NCBI RefSeq assembly: GCF_041333735.1
Contig: NZ_JBGKFB010000001.1
Span: forward strand, 985,001-1,049,000
Source: Veillonella sp.
GTDB lineage: Bacteria > Bacillota > Negativicutes > Veillonellales > Veillonellaceae
Reading direction: 5' to 3'
DNA: 64,000 bases
The notes under the pieces are model-generated. The model saw nothing but the letters and a program-made list of their open reading frames with translations. It ran no database searches and was not told where the DNA came from. The first letter of the stretch is position 1. Each line of letters starts with the position of its first letter. Shown in pieces: positions 26,812 through 35,895 of the stretch. Both the position numbers and the translations under genes were made by a program.

Positions 26812-27510
26812 ATGAGAAAAACAATGTATAAGTCCGTTTTAGCTGTTATTGCTGCTGGGTTATTATCTGTAGGAATGGCCACAGCAGAAACGCTAGATAC
26901 TCCTGATACTACAGATCAGACTGGATCCACTAAAACACTTAAGCTCGGACATAACTTTAAAAATGTTGAGCCTAGAACTGATAGTTTACAGTGGCACTTT
27001 CATGATTGGCCTATAGAGAATACAAAAAAGGCGCATACTTTTAACGGAAAGCTATTAGAGGCAGCAAAGAAGCTTCCATATGAGGCTGAGGCACCTAGTT
27101 ATATCCCTTATGGCTATGAAATCTATACAGTGCGGCAAGACAAAAATGATGTATTAGAGGTTGTATATTTTATAAAAAATTCTCAAACATATCGAGTTGG
27201 GAAGAGAAACTCTGGTAGTATTTTCGTTTATAGAATGGGCTATTCAGTGGAAGATGTAAAAGATGTACCGTATGTTCCTGCTGAGTATAAGGACTTTGAA
27301 TGGTCTGAACAAGGTGAATCTGGCGAAGTCTTTTACACCGGTGATCCAGCAGCACAACTAATCCGTAGCATTACTTGGACAAAGGATGGCATGGCGTACT
27401 CCTTATTGTTCTGAGAATCTGTAAAATCAGTTGATGCTGAATTCTATAAGGAACATGTGGGGCCTGTAAAAAATAGATAGTTCACGTAGCAATTTATTTG
27501 GAATAAAGCG
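26812..27510 (+). pseudogene. DUF4367-like secreted protein, copy 2, broken at its 3' end
   Basis: It matches copy 1 along its length, with a signal peptide (to about residue 25) and EAPSYIPYGYEIYTVRQD, NDVLEVVYF, YRMGYSVEDV and GMAYSLLF. A TGA at 27412 replaces the TTA of copy 1, where the paralogue continues LEPVKAVDAEFYKEHV. The lost part is still readable downstream (ESVKSVDAEFYKEHVGPVK). A 2-base deletion then follows near 27474, where copy 1 has AATATAGATAGC and this copy AATAGATAG. Two independent lesions mark it as a decaying gene; a 200-residue product might still be made. Confidence 0.85.
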
Positions 27511-27542
27511 AAATGTGTGTAACCGTTCGAAGAGGAGAGAAT

Positions 27543-28874
27543 ATGAAGAAAATAATAACATCTGCTGTTTTATGTGCCGCGATGGCTACGGCAGTAAGTA
27601 CCTTTGGGGTGCAGCCAGTTAGTGCTACATACCCGTTAATAGATAAAAATGGCAATACGGTTCCTGTTGAACGAGATGTAGATATAGATAATAAAAAGCT
27701 CATCGATGATAATAAAAAACTCTCTGATCGTTATCGTTGGTATGATCAAGTTGATGATTATGATTTAGTTGAAACTAATATTGAGAGTACCGCGCAGGAA
27801 TTTGGCTATCCTATACAAGTTCCATCTTATATGCCTAAAGATTATGCAGTACGTGATGTAAAGGCCAAGGACCATGACGTATTAGAAATCGTTTATACAG
27901 AAACGGACCGTGATGGAGGATTTGGTCCGAAGCTAACCTTCTCTAATACAGATATTGTATATCGCATGGGTTGGGCTATCGATACAGTAGTAAATCCTAT
28001 ATTGGAAAAGACAAAATACAATGCTAAGGATGCAGTCAGCTTTACTACCCCTAATGGGATTTCTGTACATACGTTAGGTTATAGTAAAGACGCTATTCAA
28101 ATCGCTTATTGGGAAAAAGATCACAAAGTGTATATGCTCTACTTTGCTTCTTCAAGAAACCAAAGCTTTGTAAGCAAAATTGTAGACTCTGTAGGTCCTG
28201 TGAGTAACGTAGCTGCTGATGATACTCGACTACGTGGTGACCGCAATGATAAGCAAAATGTTGAAGAAAACGATGCGAAAAAGGTTAAACAAAATGATGA
28301 CCCGGATTGGCCTCCTTATGAAACGATTGGGTTACCATTGCGTACACATACGAATTCTGTGTGGCCTATACTTACGAGCAAAACCATCGGTTTACCTAGC
28401 GGTGTAATTAATGCATCTCATAAGATGTCCTATGACGTATCTGTACCAAGTTATTTACCGTTTGGCTATACATACTATGCTACACATTTTTATGACAATG
28501 ATGTATTAGAAACTGTATATTGGAAGCAAGGTGAAGAGTATCAAGAGCGCAGTGGCCGTTGGGTAAATCATACTATGGTCTTCCGCATGAGCTACTCTAT
28601 GGATACTGTATGGCCTGAAGAATATATCCCATGGGAGTACCATGACGTACAGTGGAGCGACTCTACGCCAATAGGGGAGGTTCAATATACAGGGGATGTA
28701 GATAAGGGCTTAGTACGCAGTGTTACGTGGTACAAGGATAATATGGCGTATTTCTTGTTCTTCCAAGTGCCTGTGAAAGCATCTGAAGCAGACTTTTATA
28801 GAAATCATGTAGTGCCATTAAAAGATATCGATCCAAGTCGTACAGACTTAATTGGTGTAAAAACGATTCGTTAA
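27543..28874 (+). CDS. Secreted protein with two DUF4367-like domains, copy 3 of the array
   Basis: A 443-residue exported protein with a signal peptide ending QPVSA (about residue 29). It contains two related domains: one near residues 85-220 (VPSYMPKDY, HDVLEIVYT, VYRMGWAIDTV) and one near 290-430 (VPSYLPFGYTYYATHF, NDVLETVYW, FRMSYSMDTV, VRSVTWYKDNMAYFLFF). A charged Asp/Lys/Asn linker joins them. Domain two is closer to copy 1. AGGAG precedes ATG 27543. An internal duplication or a fusion of two array members is the simplest origin. Confidence 0.78.
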   Translation: MKKIITSAVLCAAMATAVSTFGVQPVSATYPLIDKNGNTVPVERDVDIDNKKLIDDNKKLSDRYRWYDQVDDYDLVETNIESTAQEFGYPIQVPSYMPKDYAVRDVKAKDHDVLEIVYTETDRDGGFGPKLTFSNTDIVYRMGWAIDTVVNPILEKTKYNAKDAVSFTTPNGISVHTLGYSKDAIQIAYWEKDHKVYMLYFASSRNQSFVSKIVDSVGPVSNVAADDTRLRGDRNDKQNVEENDAKKVKQNDDPDWPPYETIGLPLRTHTNSVWPILTSKTIGLPSGVINASHKMSYDVSVPSYLPFGYTYYATHFYDNDVLETVYWKQGEEYQERSGRWVNHTMVFRMSYSMDTVWPEEYIPWEYHDVQWSDSTPIGEVQYTGDVDKGLVRSVTWYKDNMAYFLFFQVPVKASEADFYRNHVVPLKDIDPSRTDLIGVKTIR

Positions 28875-28889
28875 TACTAAATAGTAATA

Positions 28890-28947
28890 AAAAAAGAACC
28901 TATCTCCTAGATATTTTACTAATATCTTTAGAGATAGGTTCTTTTAG
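28890..28947. terminator. Bidirectional intrinsic terminator
   Basis: AGAACCTATCTC with its complement (28931-28942), extended by an inner CTAGATATT/AATATCTTTAG stem. It is flanked by A and T runs and lies between convergent genes. Confidence 0.85.
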
Positions 28948-28954
28948 TTATTAA

Positions 28955-30322
28955 TTAGAAGAATACGTAACGGATGATAACGAGTACCGCTAATACGTAC
29001 ATAATCCAGTTAACCTCTTTTGCACGACCTGCAATAATTTTGAGTAGAGGGTATGCAATAAGACCTGCAGAGATACCATTAGCGATGCTGTATGTGAACG
29101 GCATCAAAACGATAACGAGGAATGCAGGGAAGCCTTCTGTCCAATCATCGAAGTCAATATTTCTGATAGCACCTAACATGAGGGCACCGACAATGATAAG
29201 AACAGGAGATGTGGCTGCATTTGGTACCAAGGATACGATTGGAGCCAAGAACAAGCAGATTAAGAATAATACGCCTGTTGTAACAGCCGTTAAGCCTGTA
29301 CGGCCACCAGCACCTACACCTGCCGCACTTTCAACAAAGGCAGTAATCGTAGAAGTACCGAGCAATGCACCAGCACTAACGCCGATAGCATCGACAGTCA
29401 TGGCTTTACCAAGACCTGGGAATTTACCAGATTTAGGATCTGCAATTTTCGCCTCTGTAGCAGTACCGATCAACGTACCCATAGAGTCGAACAATTCTAC
29501 GAAGGTGAAGGAGAAGATAATCGTGATTAAGCCCATGTGGAGCGCACCAGGAATATCTAATTGAAGGAATGCTGCTTTAGAGAAATCAGGCACTGCTAAT
29601 ACAGTGAAGTTCTCAGGCATTGTGGAAAGGCCAGTAGCATAGGATACAATTGTTGTTACTACCACACCAATCAAGAGGGAACCTTGAATTTTACGAGCCA
29701 TCAATAGAGCTGTAAAGATGAGGGAGAATAGAGCCAACAATGTTTCACCATTGTGCAAATTACCGAGCGTCAAGAGTGCCTCGGATGCTGGAGGTACTAA
29801 ATTACCATGTGTTTGCACAACTTGGCCTAAGGAGTTTGGAGACAAACTAATAGAAATTGCCATCAAGCCGGATAATTTTAAGCCGATGATAGCGATGAAG
29901 AGGCCGATACCAACAGTAATGGCAACCTTCATAGAGGCTGGGATGCCTTCAACGATCATTTGGCGTATCGACGTAAGTGTTAATACGAGGAATACGAGAC
30001 CGGAGATAAATACAGCACCCAATGCTGTTTGCCAGGACACGCCCATACCGAGAACTACGGTAAAGGAGTAAAAGGCTAAGAGGCCAACCCCTGGAGCGAG
30101 GGCGATAGGATAGTTTACGAATAAACCCATAGCAATCGTTACAAGGCCACCACCTAAGGCTGTAGCGATGAGGACTGCGTCTTTATCCATCCCTCCGAGA
30201 CTAAGAATGTTAGGCGCTAAGAATAGGATGTACGCCATCGTGATAAACGTAGTAATACCTGCTAAAATTTCGGTTTTAACAGTGGTACCGCGCTCACTGA
30301 GTTGAAATAGTTTATCTAACAT
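28955..30322 (-). CDS. NCS2-family purine (guanine/hypoxanthine or adenine) permease
   Basis: A 455-residue transporter of the AzgA/PbuG branch of NCS2 with 12-14 membrane segments. Typical segments are GITTFITMAYILFLAPNIL, the LAPGVGLLAFYSF loop (family NPGMGLNAFF), IGLFIAIIGLKLSG and FVELFDSMGTLIGTA. In the N-terminal loop Asn and Asn of the classic sequence are replaced (LAPGVGLLAF), which could alter substrate choice. I see no purine riboswitch in the 147-base gap upstream. The divergent neighbour is an Rrf2-type regulator. Confidence 0.88.
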   Translation of the reverse strand: MLDKLFQLSERGTTVKTEILAGITTFITMAYILFLAPNILSLGGMDKDAVLIATALGGGLVTIAMGLFVNYPIALAPGVGLLAFYSFTVVLGMGVSWQTALGAVFISGLVFLVLTLTSIRQMIVEGIPASMKVAITVGIGLFIAIIGLKLSGLMAISISLSPNSLGQVVQTHGNLVPPASEALLTLGNLHNGETLLALFSLIFTALLMARKIQGSLLIGVVVTTIVSYATGLSTMPENFTVLAVPDFSKAAFLQLDIPGALHMGLITIIFSFTFVELFDSMGTLIGTATEAKIADPKSGKFPGLGKAMTVDAIGVSAGALLGTSTITAFVESAAGVGAGGRTGLTAVTTGVLFLICLFLAPIVSLVPNAATSPVLIIVGALMLGAIRNIDFDDWTEGFPAFLVIVLMPFTYSIANGISAGLIAYPLLKIIAGRAKEVNWIMYVLAVLVIIRYVFF

Positions 30323-30469
30323 TAGATAACACCCTCCCGATATGAAATTAAAAATTATATCTGAATGAAAATATTTCGATATATGTATAGTGTACCATAT
30401 TTCCCACCATTTTTTGTATGAATTTATGATATACTATAAATATATTATGAATGATTTAGAGGTTAACTT

Positions 30470-30889
30470 ATGAAAATATCTACTAAAGGGCGTTATGCTC
30501 TACGGATATTGGCTGATATTGCAGAGCACGGGGTAGAAAAAAATGTACCAATTCGTGAAATTGCTGAACGCCAAGGATTTTCCGATAAATACTTAGAGGG
30601 GATTGTATCTCGCTTATCCTCCGCTGGCCTCGTTAAAAGTGGCCGTGGTAAATACGGTGGATATCGCTTGGTGAAATCGCCTGCTGAATACAATGTATAT
30701 GAAATTTTATATGCTGCAGAGGACTCCATTGCTCTCGTATCTTGTTTAGAAGATGATGTTGAGCCATGTCCTATGTTTAATGATTGCTTGACTGCTCCTT
30801 TGTGGCAGTACTTGCAAGATGAATTCCGTCACGTTATGGAACGCGTATCCTTACAAGATGTAATGGATCACAAATTTCCAACGGAATAA
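30470..30889 (+). CDS. Rrf2-family regulator, probably Fe-S binding
   Basis: A 139-residue winged-helix regulator. The N-terminal MKISTKGRYALRILADIA and the recognition segment GFSDKYLEGIVSRLSSAGLVKSGRGKYGG (residues 37-64, shown here only by name of its parts) are family hallmarks. Cys92, Cys100 and Cys106 match the three-cysteine pattern of IscR-like members, although the first gap is 7 residues rather than 5. It may sense Fe-S status, redox state or cysteine supply. No isc/suf genes are adjacent; the next gene is an efflux pump. Confidence 0.9.
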   Translation: MKISTKGRYALRILADIAEHGVEKNVPIREIAERQGFSDKYLEGIVSRLSSAGLVKSGRGKYGGYRLVKSPAEYNVYEILYAAEDSIALVSCLEDDVEPCPMFNDCLTAPLWQYLQDEFRHVMERVSLQDVMDHKFPTE

Positions 30890-30894
30890 ATGAG

Positions 30895-30925
30895 AGAGTC
30901 GCGTTTTATATGCGGCTCTTATTTA
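30895..30925 (+). terminator. Weak hairpin after the Rrf2 gene
   Basis: AGAGTCGC pairs with GCGGCTCT with one wobble, followed by TATTTATAT. A second A/T-only inverted repeat (AAAAGTATAT, about 30945-30968) precedes the MFS gene. Confidence 0.45.
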
Positions 30926-30982
30926 TATAGAATATAAAAGTATATTGCTATATATACTTTTATATATGAAAGGAGGCAAAGG

Positions 30983-32215
30983 ATGAGCACAACTGCATAT
31001 GATGCTCGTGGTGGTATGCGCAATGTATGGATTATTACAGCTGCCATGACGGTACTGGCTATATGTTACACCATGATCATTCCGTTTTTGCCTATCTACC
31101 TTTTAGAGTTAGGAGTGCCAAAGGCTGATGTAGCACTTTGGTCAGGCCTCGTTTTCGGTATTACCTTCCTCATCGCCGGCATTATGGCTCCTATATGGGG
31201 GAAGATTGCGGATAATAAAGGTAAAAAACGGATGGCTTTGCGCGCCGGCTTTGCCATTGCCATTTGTTATGTATTAATTGGTTTAGTTACAGACCAATAT
31301 CAACTACTCATGGGCCGTGCGCTCGTTGGTTTTGCCAATGGGTTCTATCCAGCGGCAATGACTATGGTGTCCCTCAGTGTTGATGAGAAACAGGTCGGTA
31401 GGACTTTAGGCATCTTCCAAACGGGGCTTATCTTGGGTAATGTCATCGGTCCATTTTTAGGTGGCGCCGTTGAAAGTGTAGTAGGCATGCGCCCTGTGTT
31501 TTATGTATCTGGTATCGCTGTATTTATTGCCACATTGGCGGTATTGTTCTTTGTGAAAGAACCAAAATTACATGCTAAAGGTGCTGATGGAAAGGAACAG
31601 CCGGCTCAACCTACTAAATCTACATCGCTACGTGAAGACTTTAAAGCTGTTCAACAACAGCCAGTATTAGTACGATTGCTTTGGATTTTCTTCTTTATGC
31701 AATGTGCTATCATGATGTTGCAACCTATCTTGGCCCTCTATGTCGGGGATATGCAAGGTACCATGGAAGGGGCGGCTATGATCTCTGGTACAATCCTTAG
31801 TATCGGCGGCTTAGCAGGATCCTTGACGACTAACCTATGGGTTCGCCTTGGTGAACGCCGTGGCTACTTTAAGACCATATCCTACTGTATGATGGGGAGT
31901 GGCATCGTCCTCTTACTTCAAAGCTTGCCAGTGGGCATTTGGTGGTTTGGTATTTTACAAGTCTTAATAGGTTCTTGTATCGTAGGCATCAACCCATCCT
32001 TGAGTGCTGCTGTAACACTCAATACGGATCCAAGCTTTAGAGGTCGCATGTTTGGTATGACAACAACAGCCCAACAATTTGGGTCTATGGTAGGACCAGT
32101 ATTTGCCAGTATTGTATCCACCTATATAGGTATATCCTATGTATTTAGTATTACAGGCTTGTTATTGTTATATATGGCATTCCAATCTAGAAAACTATCT
32201 GCCAAGCACGAATAA
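30983..32215 (+). CDS. MFS multidrug-type transporter
   Basis: A 410-residue major facilitator protein with twelve predicted segments in two halves joined by a charged loop (about 190-220). The motif-A-like GKIADNKGKKRMALRAG lies between helices 2 and 3, and the motif-C-like GLILGNVIGPFLGG in helix 5 points to a drug/proton antiporter of the MdtG/YfmO kind. An AAAGGAGG site precedes the ATG. Nearness to the Rrf2 regulator suggests, without proof, joint regulation. Confidence 0.87.
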   Translation: MSTTAYDARGGMRNVWIITAAMTVLAICYTMIIPFLPIYLLELGVPKADVALWSGLVFGITFLIAGIMAPIWGKIADNKGKKRMALRAGFAIAICYVLIGLVTDQYQLLMGRALVGFANGFYPAAMTMVSLSVDEKQVGRTLGIFQTGLILGNVIGPFLGGAVESVVGMRPVFYVSGIAVFIATLAVLFFVKEPKLHAKGADGKEQPAQPTKSTSLREDFKAVQQQPVLVRLLWIFFFMQCAIMMLQPILALYVGDMQGTMEGAAMISGTILSIGGLAGSLTTNLWVRLGERRGYFKTISYCMMGSGIVLLLQSLPVGIWWFGILQVLIGSCIVGINPSLSAAVTLNTDPSFRGRMFGMTTTAQQFGSMVGPVFASIVSTYIGISYVFSITGLLLLYMAFQSRKLSAKHE

Positions 32216-32230
32216 TACTATAAAAGAAAG

Positions 32231-32260
32231 CTCCACACGAGTATGTGTGGAGTTTTTATT
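32231..32260 (+). terminator. Intrinsic terminator after the MFS gene
   Basis: CTCCACAC, a 6-base loop, GTGTGGAG and T5. Confidence 0.87.
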
Positions 32261-32529
32261 TAGACAGATTATTTAGATAGATTAGATATACTCATTAGGA
32301 TTGAATAATATGACCAATTTTAATAAGACCGTGAAAATAGGATATAACAAAAAATTATGTTAATCGTTAATCTAAGAATACGGTTTTAGTGCATAATAAC
32401 TGGCTTTCATACGGTTTTTGTGAATAGCAATCCAATATAGCCGGATTGATTGCTTTTACCAAAATATTGGTATATAGTTAGTTTAAGGTAAGTCATTTGT
32501 CTCACCCTGTGGGACGGAAAGGAGTTATT
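32261..32529 (+). other. A/T-rich leader region of aroD
   Basis: It contains AGCAATCC (about 32426) able to pair with GGATTGATTGCT followed by TTTT, a weak terminator-like hairpin. A small GTCTCAC/GTGGGAC hairpin lies beside the aroD ribosome site. No leader peptide rich in aromatic codons is visible here, unlike upstream of aroF. Confidence 0.4.
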
Positions 32530-33324
32530 ATGGTCCGTATCGGTCATACTGTACTCGGTGAAAAGGGTACAAAGATATGTGTGCCTATCGTGGGCACAAC
32601 AATGAAAGAAATTTTAGATGCCACTGCGGTTGCATGTAATACACCGTGTCATGTAGTGGAGCTACGCATTGACTATTACGAGCGGGCCCACTCCATTGAC
32701 GCTATTATTGAACTGTTAATGCTCATCAAGCCTCAATTAAAAGGTCGTGCCTTGTTATTTACATGGCGCACAAAGGGTGAAGGCGGGGAGAAATCTATTT
32801 CCACACAAGACTACTTCACAATGTTAGAGCGCATTATTCCTACAGGTTTAGTAGATGCTATCGATATTGAACTCTTCTTTGATCAAGATAGAATGCTCAA
32901 AACCATTGAGTTTGCCAAGGTACATGGTATTACGATTATCATGAGTAACCATGATTTTAATGGTACACCAAGTCATGAGGTCATTGTAAATCGACTTATT
33001 CAAATGAAAGAGTTCTTGGCAGACGTGCCAAAGATAGCGGTTATGCCGCATACAACGGGCGATGTTCTTACACTACTTGAGGCGACAGCTGAAGTAAAAG
33101 CCTTATATCCATCCGATCCAATCATTACGATGGCCATGGGGCCACTAGGTGCTGTTACACGCGCTGCAGGCGCTCTATTCGGCAATGCTATGACCTTTGC
33201 CTCTGCTGGCAAAGCATCTGCACCAGGTCAAATCGATGTATATGAACTCAAACGAATTCTTGATACCATCGACGTAGATGGCGTATTCGACGAACAACAA
33301 CATAAACGCGTAAAAGTACATTGA
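32530..33324 (+). CDS. aroD: Type I 3-dehydroquinate dehydratase
   Basis: A 264-residue class I dehydroquinase, third step of the shikimate pathway. The Schiff-base Lys168 (VPKIAVM) and catalytic His141 (SNHDFNGTP) are present, with ELRIDYYE carrying the conserved acidic residues and a C-terminal SAGKASAPGQ substrate loop. ATG 32530 lies after AAAGGAG; an upstream TTG in frame has no site. It stands apart from, and on the opposite strand to, the other aro genes, with a toxin-antitoxin pair between. Confidence 0.95.
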   Translation: MVRIGHTVLGEKGTKICVPIVGTTMKEILDATAVACNTPCHVVELRIDYYERAHSIDAIIELLMLIKPQLKGRALLFTWRTKGEGGEKSISTQDYFTMLERIIPTGLVDAIDIELFFDQDRMLKTIEFAKVHGITIIMSNHDFNGTPSHEVIVNRLIQMKEFLADVPKIAVMPHTTGDVLTLLEATAEVKALYPSDPIITMAMGPLGAVTRAAGALFGNAMTFASAGKASAPGQIDVYELKRILDTIDVDGVFDEQQHKRVKVH

Positions 33325-33350
33325 AAAAGTCGGCGAGAGCCGACTTTTTT
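33324..33350 (+). terminator. Intrinsic terminator after aroD
   Basis: AGTCGGC, GAGA loop, GCCGACT and T6, with an A run on the other side, so it may also serve the convergent toxin gene. Confidence 0.88.
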
Positions 33351-33639
33351 ATATGTTCATACCTTGTGCTAGTATTTTATTAATTATTACAGTTTTATTT
33401 TTTATAGAGTATAAGATAATATAATGTTTTGTGACCATTTTTCGTAAATTTTTCTTATTATATTTTCCGTGATATAAAGGATACCTTTCAGGAAAAATAT
33501 CAAGGGAGAATGCATTATCAATGATTTCTGACTGATGTTGAAGAATAAGGTTTAAATCTTCTGTTTTTTCCTTTAAAGATAATAGTATATTTCGTAGGTC
33601 TTTCTTAGCGATTTTAGATAGTACAATCTTATGTATCAT
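33349..33639 (-). CDS. RelE/ParE-family toxin
   Basis: A 96-residue protein with the RelE/ParE plan: an N-terminal strand IHKIVLSKIAKKDLRNIL, two helices, then YNKKNLRKMVTKHYIILYSI, where the basic and Tyr residues near the C-terminus resemble those that contact mRNA or gyrase in relatives. Its start overlaps the antitoxin stop by 4 bases, the usual antitoxin-first order. Whether it is an mRNA interferase (RelE) or gyrase poison (ParE) cannot be decided. Confidence 0.82.
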   Translation of the reverse strand: MIHKIVLSKIAKKDLRNILLSLKEKTEDLNLILQHQSEIIDNAFSLDIFPERYPLYHGKYNKKNLRKMVTKHYIILYSIKNKTVIINKILAQGMNI

Positions 33640-34253
33640 AAGAGAAGACCCTCTTTCTTTAATTCAGAAATAACATCTTCTAAAGGCGTTAGATTACCTT
33701 GTTCTATATCTATATATGACAAGTCCAGTAGTTGGTCGATTTCTTCGTCAGTAAGAAAGTCTGCATTCATAGAGTCACAAGCAAAAGGCTTGTTTACTGA
33801 CTTAGGAATTGCTTTTGAAAATTGTATTTGTTTAGATACAAGTGTAATAGTTTGTGATATAGTTAATCCCATTTCTTTTAAGATAGCTGTTGTTAGTGTC
33901 TTAACTTTAGGGTTTATCCGGATATTGAGAATGCCTGTTTTATCAATTTTGTCAAAGGATATTTCTATTTCATTTGCTGTTGATTCTGCGTATGTATTTA
34001 TAGTATCTGAGGCCTTTAATGTAGTTTTTGGTTGTTCATATGTGCCATTTTTATTGAGTGTGCTTGGTGTAGGCGTATCTTCTGGAGTTGTTGTTGGTAA
34101 AGCAATGGCAAATGGGATACGGCGTTCTTTGATGATTTGACGAAATAGTGCATCTAGCATAGATGTATAGGATAGGCCCTGTGCCTTTAATATGCTAGAT
34201 ACTTCTTGCTTTAGATCTTCGTTGATGCGGACTTGTAGGTTTACGGTTTTCAT
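33636..34253 (-). CDS. RelB/DinJ-like antitoxin with two ribbon-helix-helix-type domains
   Basis: 205 residues, about twice the normal RelB/DinJ size. Residues 1-50 read as one RHH domain (VNLQVRINEDLKQEVSSIL, AQGLSYTSMLDALFRQII). Residues 108-155 read as a second (GILNIRINPKVKTLTTAIL, EMGLTISQTITLVSKQI). A Thr/Pro-rich linker joins them and the acidic C-terminus (TDEEIDQLLDLSYIDIEQG) should wrap the toxin. A single chain with two such domains could act as a built-in dimer on DNA. Translationally coupled to the toxin. Confidence 0.78.
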   Translation of the reverse strand: MKTVNLQVRINEDLKQEVSSILKAQGLSYTSMLDALFRQIIKERRIPFAIALPTTTPEDTPTPSTLNKNGTYEQPKTTLKASDTINTYAESTANEIEISFDKIDKTGILNIRINPKVKTLTTAILKEMGLTISQTITLVSKQIQFSKAIPKSVNKPFACDSMNADFLTDEEIDQLLDLSYIDIEQGNLTPLEDVISELKKEGLLL

Positions 34254-34309
34254 GGTATTCTCCTAGTATTTTTTGATTGTGACTGAAATGTTTTGCTTAT
34301 ATTGTTAAT

Positions 34310-34376
34310 TGTATATTCAAAGGTATTTAAGTAATCAACCCTATTTTGTAATTACATTGTAATTGCAAATGTAATT
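34310..34376 (-). promoter_or_regulatory. Promoter and candidate operator of the toxin-antitoxin pair
   Basis: On the minus strand TTGATT (34333-34338), 17 bases, then TATACA (34310-34315). Just upstream of the -35, three GTAATT words (at 34349, 34359 and 34371), two within the palindrome-like AATTACATTGTAATT, are candidate sites for the RHH antitoxin. Confidence 0.6.
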
Positions 34377-34407
34377 TTCTACAAATACATATAATACATA
34401 GAACATA

Positions 34408-34447
34408 GAAAAAAGCAGTAGTTATCTTAGGGATAACTACTGCTTTT
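34408..34447 (-). terminator. Intrinsic terminator of the aro operon
   Basis: AAAAGCAGTAGTTATC and its perfect complement around a 5-base loop, with a T run on the minus strand. It lies about 90 bases beyond the aroEK stop. Confidence 0.85.
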
Positions 34448-34536
34448 CAGTTTATATCATTGATGTCATGATATGAGTTTTAGTTTTATCTAGAAAGACC
34501 GATGTAAAGCATTCTAAAAATACGCTATACAAGCTC

Positions 34537-35772
34537 TTACAATAAGTTTGCTTCGAAGTCTTCTAGGATAGCCGCTACTGTTTCTGGTGCATTGCGGTTA
34601 TGTTCTACGATGCATTGAGCAAAGCTTTCATACATTGGTGTACGAATTTCTTCGAGCTCGCGTAAACGGTCTAGACCTCCACTAGAGAGTACGCGGCCGG
34701 TGGTAGATAGGTTTTCTACTGGTTGCGTTAATTGGTAGATACGACCATTTTGTCGTAGGTGCGCGAAGTTTTTAGGCACTGTTACACAGCCACCACCAGT
34801 GGAGATCACAAGGCCAGTTTGAGTGCCGAGTTTGGCAATCATTTCTGCTTCTTTTTCACGGAACGCAGGTTCCCCTTGTTCTGTAATATAGGTGGAAATG
34901 TCACCGATTTCTTTTTCTAGTTCTTGATCTACATCAACACAAGTGCGCCCCATTTCTTCGCCAAGGGCTTTACCAACTGTTGTTTTACCTACACCAGGCA
35001 TGCCAATGAGGATGATATTCTCCTTTTCACGTCGCATATCGCGCAAGATTTGCTCGATTTCTTTCGTGCCAAAGCTTTGGCCTTGGAAATGGTTAGCCGC
35101 CTCAACGCCTTGAGCTACAAGGAATGGCAAGCCATCACAATGAGGAATTTCCATCATTTCTGCTTGTAATAGTAAAATCGTGCGGCGTGGATTGTAGATG
35201 AGGTCTACAACACCTTCCAATTTAGAAAACTGCGTAATATCGATGAGATTGGCTGGATTATGAGGGTACATGCCGATAGGGGTGCAGTTAATAATAATCT
35301 GCGCTGTTTCATAATAGTTTGGCGCATCACCATAGAATGGAGCCGTTTTGCGAGATAAATGGACGATATTTTTAGCGCCTAAATCTTCGAGGGCTACGTG
35401 AACGGTAGCAGAGGACGCACCATCACCAAGAATGATACATTCCTTGCCAGCTACATCGATGCCTGCATGTTGTAGGGTAAACACAAAACCATCATAGTCT
35501 GTATTATAGCCGTGCCATTTGCCATCCTTGCGAACCATTGTATTTACACAACCGATACGTTCAGCACGAGGATCCACCACATCACAAGCTTCAAGGGCAT
35601 TTACCTTGTAAGGAATTGTAATGTTGATGCCTTGTAATTCTGGATCAGCGAAGAACTCTTGCAATTGGCTTGGTTCGCGTTCAAATAATTCATAATTTGT
35701 ATTCCCTAACGCACTATGAATGCGAGGGGAGAAGCTATGGCCCAACGTACGGCCAAGTAAACCAAATTTCAT
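34537..35772 (-). CDS. aroEK: Fused shikimate dehydrogenase-shikimate kinase
   Basis: A 411-residue two-enzyme protein. The first part (about 1-250) is AroE: GRTLGHSFSPRIH, TIPYKVNALEACD and CVNTM with GYNTDYDGF, plus an NADP fold around ILGDGASSATVHVAL. The second (from about 253) is AroK: the P-loop GMPGVGKTT (Lys263), DVDQELE and STGGGCV. Together they turn dehydroshikimate into shikimate 3-phosphate. TAGGAGGT five bases before ATG 35772 supports this start; a further 19 in-frame codons upstream would be encoded by a hairpin. Last gene of the operon. Confidence 0.93.
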   Translation of the reverse strand: MKFGLLGRTLGHSFSPRIHSALGNTNYELFEREPSQLQEFFADPELQGINITIPYKVNALEACDVVDPRAERIGCVNTMVRKDGKWHGYNTDYDGFVFTLQHAGIDVAGKECIILGDGASSATVHVALEDLGAKNIVHLSRKTAPFYGDAPNYYETAQIIINCTPIGMYPHNPANLIDITQFSKLEGVVDLIYNPRRTILLLQAEMMEIPHCDGLPFLVAQGVEAANHFQGQSFGTKEIEQILRDMRREKENIILIGMPGVGKTTVGKALGEEMGRTCVDVDQELEKEIGDISTYITEQGEPAFREKEAEMIAKLGTQTGLVISTGGGCVTVPKNFAHLRQNGRIYQLTQPVENLSTTGRVLSSGGLDRLRELEEIRTPMYESFAQCIVEHNRNAPETVAAILEDFEANLL

Positions 35773-35798
35773 AGGACCTCCTAGGTCAATATACATAG

Positions 35799-35830
35799 AA
35801 TGGCTAATAGGCTGGTACCTATTAGCCATT
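35799..35830. other. Perfect 13-bp hairpin between pheA and aroEK
   Basis: AATGGCTAATAGG and its perfect complement around a 6-base loop. No T run follows on either strand, so RNA processing, pausing or mRNA stabilisation is more likely than termination. Confidence 0.7.
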
Positions 35831-35895
35831 GAAATTTTATAACTATATTCATTGTACTATATATGCCCTTATTGGCACTAGTACGGATGAATATA

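Noticed and set aside
30323..30469. Purine riboswitch before the NCS2 permease
   Set aside because: The gap is short and A/T-rich, with no three-way-junction signature.
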